Below, one piece after another: positions 17,297 to 26,085 of a stretch of 64,000 bases of DNA (its first letter is position 1; the number at the start of each line of letters is the position of its first letter). This stretch comes from CAZMGV01 sp964565925 (lineage in GTDB: Bacteria > JAGRBM01 > JAHCIT01). The notes under the pieces are model-generated. The model was not told where the DNA came from and ran no database searches. It saw only the letters and a list, made by a program, of their open reading frames with translations. A program made the translations under genes and the position numbers. The DNA is taken from assembly GCA_964565925.1 (NCBI GenBank), contig CAZMGV010000015.1:1-64000 (forward strand), in the 5' to 3' direction.

Positions 17297-18424
17297 ATGA
17301 GCAAGCGTGATTTTTACGAGGTGCTGGGGGTTGCCCGGGGCGCCAGCGACTCTGACATCAAGAGCGCTTACCGCAAGCTCGCGCTCAAATATCATCCCGA
17401 CAAGAATCCCGGTGACAAGGCGGCCGAGGAAAAGTTCAAAGAGATCCAGGAAGCCTACGCGATACTTTCGGATCAGGAAAAAAAAGCTCAGTACGACCAG
17501 TTCGGCCATGCGGCATTTGACCGTGGCGCGGGTGGAGGGCCGGGCGGCTTTGGAGGCTTCGATCCCAGGGCGGGCGGTTTTAACGATATTTTTGGCGACA
17601 TATTCGGTGACCTGTTCGGTGGCGCCGGCGGCGGTGGACGGGGCGGGCGCCAGCAGCGGGTCCGACGTGGACAGGATCTGCGCTACCGGCTCACCATTCC
17701 GTTCGAGAAGGCCGCGTTCGGTGGTACAGAGACGCTGGAGATTCCGCGTGCCGTCTCGTGCGAACAGTGCGATGGGTCGGGCGCCAAGGCCGGCACCAAG
17801 CCGGAGACCTGCCCTACCTGCCACGGCTCCGGCCAGCTCCGCTTCCAGCAGGGCTTTTTCACCATGCAGCGCACCTGCACCACCTGCGGGGGTGAAGGGC
17901 AAACCATCAAGGAAAAATGCCCCAACTGTCGTGGTCATGGCATGGTCGAAACACGCCGCAAGCTGGAAGTGAAAATTCCGGCCGGTGTCGACAGTGGGAC
18001 CCATCTGAAACTTTCGGGCGAAGGCGACCTGCCGCCCGGCAAGGGTGGGTATCCGGGCGATCTGTACGTCGTGCTGGACGTCCAGCCGCATCCGGAGTTC
18101 GAACGCGACGGCTACGACCTGATCCTGCACCGAATGGTCAGCTTCCCCATGGCAGCTATGGGCGGTGAAATTGAAGTGCCGACCCTGGAAGGCAAGGCCC
18201 AGCTTAAGGTCCCCTCCGGAACGACATCCGGGCAGACTTTCCGGCTGAAGGGCAAGGGACTTCCCAGGCTCAACGAATACGGCAAGGGCGACCTGCTGGT
18301 GAATGTCGAGATCGATGTGCCCAGGAAGCTCAATGCAAAGCAGAAGAAGGCCTTGAAGGATTTTGCTGAAGCCAGCGGCGAGACCGTCGACGAAGACAAG
18401 GGATTCTTCGGCTTCAAGGCCTGA
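17297..18424 (+). CDS. dnaJ: Chaperone DnaJ (type A Hsp40)
   Basis: DnaK co-chaperone. The J domain occupies residues 1-70 with the HPD motif (LKYHPDKNPGD). A Gly/Phe-rich linker follows, then four CxxCxGxG zinc motifs (CEQCDGSG, CPTCHGSG, CTTCGGEG, CPNCRGHG) and two C-terminal beta domains. The frame is open from 17252, but ATG 17297 (MSKRDFYEVLG) is the family start, giving 375 residues. Last gene of the hrcA operon; no hairpin terminator is seen after it. Confidence 0.97.
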   Translation: MSKRDFYEVLGVARGASDSDIKSAYRKLALKYHPDKNPGDKAAEEKFKEIQEAYAILSDQEKKAQYDQFGHAAFDRGAGGGPGGFGGFDPRAGGFNDIFGDIFGDLFGGAGGGGRGGRQQRVRRGQDLRYRLTIPFEKAAFGGTETLEIPRAVSCEQCDGSGAKAGTKPETCPTCHGSGQLRFQQGFFTMQRTCTTCGGEGQTIKEKCPNCRGHGMVETRRKLEVKIPAGVDSGTHLKLSGEGDLPPGKGGYPGDLYVVLDVQPHPEFERDGYDLILHRMVSFPMAAMGGEIEVPTLEGKAQLKVPSGTTSGQTFRLKGKGLPRLNEYGKGDLLVNVEIDVPRKLNAKQKKALKDFAEASGETVDEDKGFFGFKA

Positions 18425-18461
18425 CCACGCTTGAGCGCGTCCTGGCCCCGCTTCCCCTCGC

Positions 18462-18491
18462 TTGACACCCCCCGGCAGCCGGGAAGATCAT
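18462..18491 (+). promoter_or_regulatory. Possible promoter after dnaJ
   Basis: TTGACA (18462-18467), 18-bp spacer, GATCAT (18486-18491). The -35 context CGCTTGACAC is the same as in the hrcA promoter at 13259. It would drive the membrane protein at 18516. The -10 is only four of six. Confidence 0.35.
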
Positions 18492-18515
18492 GGCCAGTCA
18501 GGTCTGCGGGGAAAT

Positions 18516-19418
18516 ATGCGGCTTTATCAGAAAAATTTCGGAGTTATCGGAGCGGCGACTGTGCTGGGGATACTTGCGCTCTCGGCACCGGTTCACGCAC
18601 GCTGGCGTTATTACGATGAACGCGGGAAGTCCCACGTCGTTGATCTGTTCAGTCAGATCCCCGAGCAGTACCGCGGGCAGGCTGTGGATTTGGAACGTCG
18701 GGGGATGGGGAAAGATCAGCGTAACCTGGAAGAAGCCCGGCTTGTGGAAGCGAAACCGGTTCCGGTACCCGCACCGGCGGCAGAGCCCCCCAAAACCGTG
18801 AATGGTTTTCAGCCGGCCTTCGCGTTCAGGCTGCCGCGCCTGCCGACTCCAACAGAACTGTTCGCACTGGACGTCGCGTCCCGGACCCCCCATTTTTCGT
18901 GGGGATTGCTGGATATGTACCAGAACGTGGGCGGCGGGACCTGGAATTTCAGTACCGTTCTGCTTGGCCTCGTGATCGGCGGCGTGGCCTTTTTCCTGAT
19001 CGACAAGTTCAAGTCCGCCGGGGCTCCTGCGAAAGCCGGGATTGTGGTCGCGGCGATCGGCCTCATTGTCGCCAACACCCTGATCGGGACATACGCCGAC
19101 AAGCTCGACAGCGCCGTCAGCCTGTTCAATACGAGCCGGAACATGAATGGCGGTCGGGTCGCGGTGGCAAGTGTCTCGACAGCCGGACCTGCGCCCGAGC
19201 GCGGCGGGGTCCGGATTACCGGTACCGGCAATTCGGGCGCGTCGGGGGAGTCCGGCGGGATCGCGGAACAGCCGGCGAATCCCGGCAATAACCCGTTCAT
19301 TCAGCGTCCCACCGGCAACGCGAAAACGGACTTTGAGGAAATGAAGCGGGCGATGCAGGAACAGATGGAAAGTGCGTCACACAGCCGGGATGCCGTTCTT
19401 GATCAGGTGGCAAAGTAG
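18516..19418 (+). CDS. Exported membrane protein with DUF4124-like N-terminus
   Basis: A 300-residue protein of unknown function. Residues 1-26 form a signal peptide (VLGILALSAPVHA). The mature start RWRYYDERGKSHVVDLFSQIP resembles DUF4124 periplasmic segments. Two hydrophobic helices lie near 145-165 and 175-195, followed by a Gly/Asn-rich, probably disordered tail. The open frame begins at TTG 18462, but ATG 18516 has GGGGAA just upstream and puts the signal peptide at the very N-terminus. It stands between dnaJ and the carboxylase gene. Confidence 0.72.
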   Translation: MRLYQKNFGVIGAATVLGILALSAPVHARWRYYDERGKSHVVDLFSQIPEQYRGQAVDLERRGMGKDQRNLEEARLVEAKPVPVPAPAAEPPKTVNGFQPAFAFRLPRLPTPTELFALDVASRTPHFSWGLLDMYQNVGGGTWNFSTVLLGLVIGGVAFFLIDKFKSAGAPAKAGIVVAAIGLIVANTLIGTYADKLDSAVSLFNTSRNMNGGRVAVASVSTAGPAPERGGVRITGTGNSGASGESGGIAEQPANPGNNPFIQRPTGNAKTDFEEMKRAMQEQMESASHSRDAVLDQVAK

Positions 19419-19468
19419 CTGCCTGGAACCCTCGCAGCTGGACAACAGCCCTCGCCACTGTTCTGTTT

Positions 19469-19490
19469 GTCAGTCTGCCTGTCGACTGAC
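19469..19490. repeat. Inverted repeat GTCAGTC-N8-GACTGAC
   Basis: Perfect 7-bp arms at 19469-19475 and 19484-19490, located 25 bases upstream of the candidate promoter of the carboxylase gene. A related repeat (GTCAGT-TCG-ACTGAC) occurs upstream of the cyclase-like operon at 58391. A regulator site is possible. Confidence 0.4.
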
Positions 19491-19514
19491 TTGCTCGTCA
19501 CAGCCGCTTTCCCG

Positions 19515-19543
19515 TTGGTCCAGGTCTGAAAACGGGCTATAGG
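19515..19543 (+). promoter_or_regulatory. Candidate promoter of the carboxylase gene
   Basis: TTGGTC (19515-19520), 17-bp spacer, TATAGG (19538-19543), four of six matches in each box. It is followed by a good Shine-Dalgarno (AGGAAACGGAG) before ATG 19601. Confidence 0.35.
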
Positions 19544-19600
19544 GTTCCGCACGCCTCGGCTGCCGTTCTCCGGCGGTGAGGAAACGGAGACAAACCCCCG

Positions 19601-21181
19601 ATGACCAAACGCACCAGGACTGTCCGCGAGGAAACCACCTACGCGGCCAAGAAGCAGAACCTCGACGACCTGACCCGGACGGTCGAGGCCGGCGGCGGTG
19701 AGAAAAATATCAAGCGCCAGCACGAGCGCGGAAAGTTGCTTGCGCTCGAGCGCGCACACCTGCTGTTCGACCCCGGTACGTTCAATGAGATGAACAAATA
19801 CATGGCCTCGCTACGGGATATTCCGAGGGCGGGTGTGCTCACGGGCTGGGGGATGGTCGAGGGCCGTCCGGCGGTAGTTATTGCGAATCTGAACGACGTG
19901 AAAGCGGGCGCCTGGTACCCGGAGACCATCCAGAAAATCATCAAGGCCCAGGACTATGCCCACCGTCAGCGGATTCCCACCGTTTTTCTGGTGGACTGCG
20001 CGGGGGCATTCCTGCCGGAGCAGGATCAGGTTTTCCCGGACCACAATCATGCGGGCGATATTTTCAACCGCATGGCGCTCTATTCCGGGATTTTTCCGCA
20101 GGTGGCCGGCGTGTTCGGCCCGTGCGTCGCGGGTGGCGGCTACGTACCGGGGCTCGCTGATTTTGCGCTGTTCGTGAAGGAGCGTTCCTCCGCATTCCTC
20201 GCCGGTCCCAAGCTCGCCAAGGCGGCTGTTGGCGAAGACATCAGCGAGCAGGGTCTGGGGGGCTCGCGCATTCATTGCGAGGTTTCCGGTGTCGGCGACC
20301 TCGAAGTGGAAAGCGATGAGGCCTGTATTGCGGCGATCCGGAAGTTCTTGTCGTATCTGCCGACGAACTTCACGAAACCGGCGCCGCACGTCGTCTCAAC
20401 CGACGATTCGAACCGCCAGTCGGTGGAGATCGCTGCTACCGTGCCGGAGGACCCTCGAAAGGTCTACGACATGCGCAAGGTCATCCAGTCGGCCATGGAT
20501 CGTGAAAGCTTTTTTGAACTTCGCCCACGATACGCCCGGCAGATGCTGACGGGGTTTGCGAGAATCGGCGGTCACCCGGTCGGCGTTGTGGCAAACCAGC
20601 CGAATTTTTACGGCGGCGTGATAGACACGGCGGCGGCTGACAAGGCGGCCTGGTTTATCTCCGTCTGCGACGCGTTCAACATTCCGCTGGTCTTTTTCCA
20701 GGACGTACCGGGCTTCATGGTCGGCTCCAAGGCCGAACACCGGGCGATCATTCACGCGGGCGCGCGTATGATCCAGAACCTCGCCCGCGCCACGGTTCCG
20801 AAGTTCTCGATCATTGTCCGCAAGGCCTACGGGGCCGGATACTATGCCATGTGCGGTGTCGCCTTCGGTCCGCGCCGGACATTTGCGCTGCCGTGGGCGG
20901 AGATCGCCGTCATGGCATCATCCCAGGTGGGGCAGGTCGTTTACGGCGAGAAACTTGCCAATACGACCGGCGATGAGCGCGCGAAGGTCGAGAAAGAAAT
21001 GCAGGACGTCGTCCAGCGTCACGACAAGACCGTGACGGTCGAATATGCCGCCTCCCGGGGCTGGGTGGATGAAATCCTCCAGCCGGAGCATTTGCGTCCC
21101 CGCCTGGCGGCTGAGCTGGTTCTGGCGCTCGATTCCCCGGTCGTTGGCCGGGAGGGCAAGCGACCGGTTACGCTGGTCTGA
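19601..21181 (+). CDS. Acyl-CoA carboxylase, carboxyltransferase (beta) subunit
   Basis: A crotonase-fold carboxyltransferase that moves CO2 from biotin to an acyl-CoA. The N-terminal half has RQHERGKLLALERAHLLFDPGTF and the oxyanion segment FGPCVAGGGYVPGLADF. The C-terminal half has FQDVPGFMVG and the second oxyanion region KAYGAGYYAMCG. At 526 residues it fits the propionyl-, methylcrotonyl- and geranyl-CoA carboxylase group, and ISEQGLGGSRIH leans toward the methylcrotonyl side. No biotin-carrying alpha subunit lies nearby. The stop overlaps the next start by one base (TGATG). Confidence 0.9.
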   Translation: MTKRTRTVREETTYAAKKQNLDDLTRTVEAGGGEKNIKRQHERGKLLALERAHLLFDPGTFNEMNKYMASLRDIPRAGVLTGWGMVEGRPAVVIANLNDVKAGAWYPETIQKIIKAQDYAHRQRIPTVFLVDCAGAFLPEQDQVFPDHNHAGDIFNRMALYSGIFPQVAGVFGPCVAGGGYVPGLADFALFVKERSSAFLAGPKLAKAAVGEDISEQGLGGSRIHCEVSGVGDLEVESDEACIAAIRKFLSYLPTNFTKPAPHVVSTDDSNRQSVEIAATVPEDPRKVYDMRKVIQSAMDRESFFELRPRYARQMLTGFARIGGHPVGVVANQPNFYGGVIDTAAADKAAWFISVCDAFNIPLVFFQDVPGFMVGSKAEHRAIIHAGARMIQNLARATVPKFSIIVRKAYGAGYYAMCGVAFGPRRTFALPWAEIAVMASSQVGQVVYGEKLANTTGDERAKVEKEMQDVVQRHDKTVTVEYAASRGWVDEILQPEHLRPRLAAELVLALDSPVVGREGKRPVTLV

Positions 21182-22779
21182 TGCATAATGAACTGACTGT
21201 TCGGCGTCACCCGGTTCCTTTATTCCTGCTGGCGTTGCTTGTGCTGCCGTCGGTTCTGGCGCCCCGGATCGCCCGGGCATCTCCCGGCCCTCAGTTCGAG
21301 ATCACCGATCACCGCACCCGTGGGGAAGTCCGTAACTGCCTCTTCGGTGACCTCAATGGTGACGGCTTTATCGATATCGTGTCGATTTCGAATGTCGTCT
21401 CCGACGCCAACAATACGCTGACGAGATGGGTGAATGTGTTCGTGGGGTCGGCGTCCGGAAAATTTCCGACGGCGGCGAATCAAACTTTCGCAGTATCCGA
21501 CGATGCGGTGGTCGTGGATCTGGGCGAGGTTGATCCGGCGTCCAGAGGCGTCGAGCTGGTGTTCGCCACCGGGGATGGTGTGGTTTACCACTCCTGGCAG
21601 GGCGGCGGTCTCTCGGAAACACCCCGGAAACTTTTTGACGAGCAGAGCATTTTTCAGCGGGTAGATGAATCGCTCGCGGTCTCCTGGGATTTCGTGAAGG
21701 ACTGGAACGGTGACGGCGTCGAGGACGTGCTGCTCCCGGGTTTCAAGAAGACGGCGCTATGGACGCAAGATACGAAGGACCCGAAAAAGGGCTGGAACCG
21801 GCTCCAATATCTCGACATGCCGCTCCGGACGTTGTGGGGTTCGCATTGGGAAAACGATGTCATCATTAACCGGGTGTCGCAGCTGGCCGTCCGGGGGACG
21901 ATCGATGTACCTGATATCAACTACGGAGACATGACCGGTGACGGGATACCGGACCTGACGGCGGTGCGGTTCGACTGGCTATCGGTGTTCAGGGGGAAGG
22001 GCGGGGGCCGGTTCGAGGAGAGCCCGGTAGAGATAGACATGCATCTCTTTACCTTCACGAGTATCCTTAAATATTCGCGGTTACAGGCGGTGACGCGATC
22101 GTTCCTCGTCGATTTCAACCGGGATGGCCAGCTGGACGTTCTGGCGACCCGACTCAAGATCACGAACTTGGCCAGTTTCGAACTCGGGATGGAGACTTCT
22201 GTTTTCTTCAATCATGGGGGTAAGTTCTCTAAAGAGCCCGAGCGCCGTTGGGTCACGGGGGGGTTCTCCGAAACGGCCCGGACGGGCGACTTCAACGGGG
22301 ACGGCTATCCGGACGTGGCTATCCAGTATTTTCCGTTCGGGATCACGCAGCTCATCCGGTTCTTCGCGCTCGGGTCGCTGAGTATCCAATACAATTACTA
22401 CTATTTCGACAAGGCGGCCGGGACGTTTCCCCAGAAGCCGACACTGACGGACAACTGGAGCTTCTCGTTCCAGTCGAAACAGACAAACTCGTCCTTCGGA
22501 GCGAGCTACCTGTTCAATAACGATTTTAACGGGGATGGCCGGCGCGATTTCATGCAGGCTAGAGGTCCGGATGAACTCACCATCGCCCTCTCGTCGCCGT
22601 CGAAATACGGCGCCGATTCATACAGCTACAAGGTGCCGTGCTCGTTCTTCACGTATGCAACGGACCTCAACCATGACACGCACGACGATATTATCATTCG
22701 CTATGAAAACATGCCGTCACGGAACAATGTTTTCACGATCATGAGTTCCGTGACGGCGGAGCTGAAGCCCGCGAAATGA
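21181..22779 (+). CDS. Exported FG-GAP/VCBS-repeat protein
   Basis: A 532-residue secreted protein, probably a seven-bladed beta-propeller. The signal peptide covers about residues 1-34. Seven calcium-loop-like repeats are visible, including DLNGDGFID, DWNGDGVED, DMTGDGIPD, DFNRDGQLD, DFNGDGYPD, DFNGDGRRD and the weaker DLNHDTHDD. Such propellers bind ligands or act as scaffolds on the surface, and no catalytic domain is seen. It is translationally linked to the carboxylase gene upstream and overlaps the lipoprotein gene downstream (ATGA). Confidence 0.85.
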   Translation: MHNELTVRRHPVPLFLLALLVLPSVLAPRIARASPGPQFEITDHRTRGEVRNCLFGDLNGDGFIDIVSISNVVSDANNTLTRWVNVFVGSASGKFPTAANQTFAVSDDAVVVDLGEVDPASRGVELVFATGDGVVYHSWQGGGLSETPRKLFDEQSIFQRVDESLAVSWDFVKDWNGDGVEDVLLPGFKKTALWTQDTKDPKKGWNRLQYLDMPLRTLWGSHWENDVIINRVSQLAVRGTIDVPDINYGDMTGDGIPDLTAVRFDWLSVFRGKGGGRFEESPVEIDMHLFTFTSILKYSRLQAVTRSFLVDFNRDGQLDVLATRLKITNLASFELGMETSVFFNHGGKFSKEPERRWVTGGFSETARTGDFNGDGYPDVAIQYFPFGITQLIRFFALGSLSIQYNYYYFDKAAGTFPQKPTLTDNWSFSFQSKQTNSSFGASYLFNNDFNGDGRRDFMQARGPDELTIALSSPSKYGADSYSYKVPCSFFTYATDLNHDTHDDIIIRYENMPSRNNVFTIMSSVTAELKPAK

Positions 22780-24332
22780 ATATCGACCGCGGCATCCGTG
22801 CCGTGACTATGGCTTGGGTGCTTGCCTTGCTCGCAGGCGCTGTCGGGTGCTCACGCACGACGCTGGATGATCTCAAGCGGGCATTGGATGTTACGGAAGG
22901 GCCTGGAGAGGCTCCACCCGGCACACCGCCTTCAAATGGTACGGCAGATACACCTTCTGGCATCCAGAGACCTGTTCCGGGTGGTGTCGCACCGGCCGGC
23001 AAACCGTCTGTGGCCGATACTCTTTCCGAACTGTTTGGCGAGGCAGGCGAGGTGGGCATACCAGAGCTCAAGATCCCGGCCAATCCCGATTGCGGCCGTC
23101 CGGAGATCGTTTTTGAATTCCCGGCCCCATCGGAAGAGGTGGAACGGAAGGCGGCAACCGTTGTGCATGCCTATACGTCTGCGGGAAGAATCGCCGACTA
23201 CGGTATGGCGCTGGAAAAGCTCGATGAACTGGAAGTCCTGCTTCCAGCTTCAGCCCGGAGCATCCGCCAGCTTCGCGCTTACACCTATTTCTACGAGGGG
23301 CAGTACCGGTTCCGCCGGCTAGGGGAAGCCACCGGTGCGATCGCGTCGTTTGAAAAAGCCGATGCACTGGGTCCCGAGTTTGCCGATCACCTGAAACCGT
23401 GGGGTATGGCCGCATTCACGACCGGCGACCATTACTCGGCGATCAAACATCTCGAGGAATATATGGACCGGGGCGGTGCCAGCGGGGATTTTGCAGGCGC
23501 GCTCGGGCAGCTTTATCACGACCGCAACGATGATGGCCGGGCAATCCGCTATCTGAAGGAGCACCTGTCGAGTCATCCTGGCGACCCGAAAGCGGAAAAC
23601 CTTCTGGCCCGCATACAGTCGGAGCAGGTGGTGACGGAGGGGTACACCGACCGCGAGAGCGCACACTTCCGGGTGGAGTTCGATGGTCTGGTCAATATGG
23701 CAGCTGCTTACCAGCTGCTCAATGTAATGGAGCTGGCATACCGGGACGTGAGCCGGGCACTGGACTATACGCCGCGCGAGAAAACCTCGCTGATTCTTTT
23801 TACGGGCGGTTCATACCGGGAACTGGCGGCGCGCGGGTTCGCTCCGGACTGGTCCGGAGGATTTTTTGACGGGCACAAGATACGCATACCGTCGGAACAG
23901 GCGACCCGTATAGATGACCATGCAAAAAACACATTGTACCACGAGTACACTCATGCAGTAATACATGAACGTGCAGGACGTGGTGAAAACAGTATCCCCC
24001 GATGGCTGCATGAGGGGGTCGCGCAGTCGATGGAGCCGGGAAATGCCGCTTACCAATGGCGCAGTTTCAAACCGGGAAAAGGTATGCCTCCGCCGACGAT
24101 CAAGGAAATTGGTTCGATCAACTGGAATGCCCAAAACGGCAGTACGGCGTACTATTTATACGGGCAGTCACTTTCGTTCGTGAAATACCTGCGGACGACG
24201 TTCCCGCCCCGTAAGCTGATGGAACTGGTCGATGCTTTTGCACAAGGGGCAGACACTGACGCGGCATTCAAGTCCGTGTACGGTGTCGACTCGAAGGAAC
24301 TCTACGACCGCTGGCTTCGGGGCTTGTTATAG
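22776..24332 (+). CDS. Lipoprotein with TPR-like region and gluzincin (peptidase MA-like) domain
   Basis: A 518-residue lipoprotein. The lipobox is LAGAVGC with C25 as the lipidated residue. A low-complexity linker follows, then a helical TPR-like region (about 125-280). The C-terminal domain has the zinc motif HEYTH (HExxH) and the downstream WLHEGVAQSMEP block with the third ligand Glu, the layout of peptidase MA gluzincins. Proteolytic activity is inferred from the motif. It overlaps the FG-GAP gene by four bases, which suggests a joint surface role. Confidence 0.85.
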   Translation: MNIDRGIRAVTMAWVLALLAGAVGCSRTTLDDLKRALDVTEGPGEAPPGTPPSNGTADTPSGIQRPVPGGVAPAGKPSVADTLSELFGEAGEVGIPELKIPANPDCGRPEIVFEFPAPSEEVERKAATVVHAYTSAGRIADYGMALEKLDELEVLLPASARSIRQLRAYTYFYEGQYRFRRLGEATGAIASFEKADALGPEFADHLKPWGMAAFTTGDHYSAIKHLEEYMDRGGASGDFAGALGQLYHDRNDDGRAIRYLKEHLSSHPGDPKAENLLARIQSEQVVTEGYTDRESAHFRVEFDGLVNMAAAYQLLNVMELAYRDVSRALDYTPREKTSLILFTGGSYRELAARGFAPDWSGGFFDGHKIRIPSEQATRIDDHAKNTLYHEYTHAVIHERAGRGENSIPRWLHEGVAQSMEPGNAAYQWRSFKPGKGMPPPTIKEIGSINWNAQNGSTAYYLYGQSLSFVKYLRTTFPPRKLMELVDAFAQGADTDAAFKSVYGVDSKELYDRWLRGLL

Positions 24333-24345
24333 AGACCACTCACCC

Positions 24346-25164
24346 TCATGGGCGGAGGCGTTTTTCGTAAACCTTTGCCATAAGATCGACGAGTAGCTCC
24401 GGTGCGAGCCGATATGCCCACCAGAGCAGGTGCGTTTCGGCCGAGACCGGAATGATCCCCCGGTTTTTCCCCACACCTTTCAGGATTACTTCCGCGCATT
24501 CGGAGGCAGACATCGGCTTGAAGAGCGAGCCTTTCTCGAAATCACCCCGGGTGATACCGGCATAGCGTGCATTGTCGCGGATCGGGGTATTGACAAAGCC
24601 GGGGCATGCGCAGCTTACCCGCACGCCCCGTGAAGCGGCTTCCTGCCTCAGTGAAAGCGACAGGCCGACAACGGCGAACTTGGTGGCAGTGTAGGCAGTG
24701 GCCCACGGCGCGGGTCCGAGTCCCTGCGCCGATGCCGTATTAACGATATGCCCGGAACCTCGCCGGGCCATGAGTGGATATACGGCTGTAATTCCGTGGA
24801 CGACACCGCGCAGGTTCACGTCGATCACGCGATTCCAGTCGTCAAGCGTTGTGTCGAGGGCGTCGCCGATGACATTGATGCCCGCGTTGTTAAAGAGATA
24901 ATCGATCCGGCCGTGCCTGGCTATGACGTCATGTGCCGTGTCCTGAAACGCGTCCGCCGAGGTGACGTCGAGCTGCAGGCCTTCGGCCTTCGCTCCGTTC
25001 CTCCCGGAAATTTCCGCGGCCGCCCGGACAGTCCCGTTTCCGTCCCGGTCGGCAATAATGACGACTGCGCCACGGTGCGCCAGCGTGCGGCAGAGTTCGA
25101 GTCCGATCCCCGATGCACCGCCGGTGACGAACGCGACTTTACCGTGAAAGGTCGACGTATTCAT
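24346..25164 (-). CDS. Short-chain dehydrogenase/reductase
   Basis: A classical SDR of 272 residues. The cofactor loop is TGGASGIG near the N-terminus; NNAG is present in YLFNNAGINV. The catalytic Ser lies in NTASAQGLG, with the YxxxK pair in YTATK. Asp in IADRDGNG at the end of beta-2 favours NAD(H). The C-terminus contains PELLVDLMAKVYEKRL, as in SDRs that act on lipids or steroids, but the substrate is not predictable. It is divergent from recO with only 18 bases between the starts. Confidence 0.9.
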   Translation of the reverse strand: MNTSTFHGKVAFVTGGASGIGLELCRTLAHRGAVVIIADRDGNGTVRAAAEISGRNGAKAEGLQLDVTSADAFQDTAHDVIARHGRIDYLFNNAGINVIGDALDTTLDDWNRVIDVNLRGVVHGITAVYPLMARRGSGHIVNTASAQGLGPAPWATAYTATKFAVVGLSLSLRQEAASRGVRVSCACPGFVNTPIRDNARYAGITRGDFEKGSLFKPMSASECAEVILKGVGKNRGIIPVSAETHLLWWAYRLAPELLVDLMAKVYEKRLRP

Positions 25165-25182
25165 GGTAAGAAGTTTTATTCC

Positions 25183-26043
25183 ATGGCAACGGGTAGAGCT
25201 ACTGGCGAACTGACTGACCGGGCGATTGTGCTCCGGTTAGTGGATCTGGGTGAATCTGACCGGATGGTGATTCTCTTTACGGAGAATTACGGCAAGGTGG
25301 CGTCCGTCGGCAAATCCGCACGTGCGTCCAGGGACCGGTTCGGACTTTCCTTGGATCTCTACCGGCTCGTACTGGCGAGCTGGCGGCCCTCGCGCCGTTT
25401 CAGCAAGGGGCAGGCCGGACGAGCGCTGCTTGGCCGGGTGGAGGCAATAAATGAGCCCTTCGCGCCGTCGCTGGAACGGCTGGCGACGATTTCCCTCTGG
25501 TGCGATTTTGTGGATCGTTTTGCACCGCCCGATGTACCTGTTCCGGAACTGTTCGAGACACTGCTCAAGGGGCTCGAACTGGTGTCGGATCCAAAGCTCG
25601 ACCCAGGCGTTGTGAGGCCGGTCGTGACGTTCGAACTGCTGGCCCGCCAGGGGCTGGCTCCCGATTTCGGCCGATGTGTCGAATGCGGCAGGTCGCTCGA
25701 TAAAACCGCGTGGAAGTTCGTGCGCAGTGCGAAGGGACCAGTTTGCGGTCACTGCACGCCGGTGACGAAAGAAGACCGGGTGACACCCGACGAACTGAAG
25801 ACGTTCGACTATTTCCGCCGGACACCGCCCGAACGCTGGAGCCGGCTCAAAACCCGGCCGGGTATCCTGACGTCTCTGGACCGGTTCTCACTCGATCTGC
25901 TGGAGGAAGTGGCCGGCGCCCGGCTGCCTGCGTCGCGCTTCCTTGGCTGGACGGTTCCGGACGAGAGCAACCGGCAAGGGTCCCGCTCAAAGGAGCACAG
26001 CCGGCCGGAATACCGAATGAAAAGGCATTCAGGAACCCGTTAA
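25183..26043 (+). CDS. recO: DNA repair protein RecO
   Basis: A RecFOR pathway mediator that binds single-stranded DNA and helps load RecA. The N-terminal OB fold starts with DRAIVLRLVDLGESDRMVI and the family segment TENYGKVASVGKSAR. The zinc site CVEC...CGHC is in the C-terminal half. ATG 25183 gives 286 residues; the much longer open frame upstream runs antisense to the SDR gene and is not real. The basic 30-residue tail after the RecO fold is probably disordered. Confidence 0.93.
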   Translation: MATGRATGELTDRAIVLRLVDLGESDRMVILFTENYGKVASVGKSARASRDRFGLSLDLYRLVLASWRPSRRFSKGQAGRALLGRVEAINEPFAPSLERLATISLWCDFVDRFAPPDVPVPELFETLLKGLELVSDPKLDPGVVRPVVTFELLARQGLAPDFGRCVECGRSLDKTAWKFVRSAKGPVCGHCTPVTKEDRVTPDELKTFDYFRRTPPERWSRLKTRPGILTSLDRFSLDLLEEVAGARLPASRFLGWTVPDESNRQGSRSKEHSRPEYRMKRHSGTR

Positions 26044-26085
26044 GGTGTTGATTTGGCGCCCGGGTTGTTGCACTGACCGGTACGA

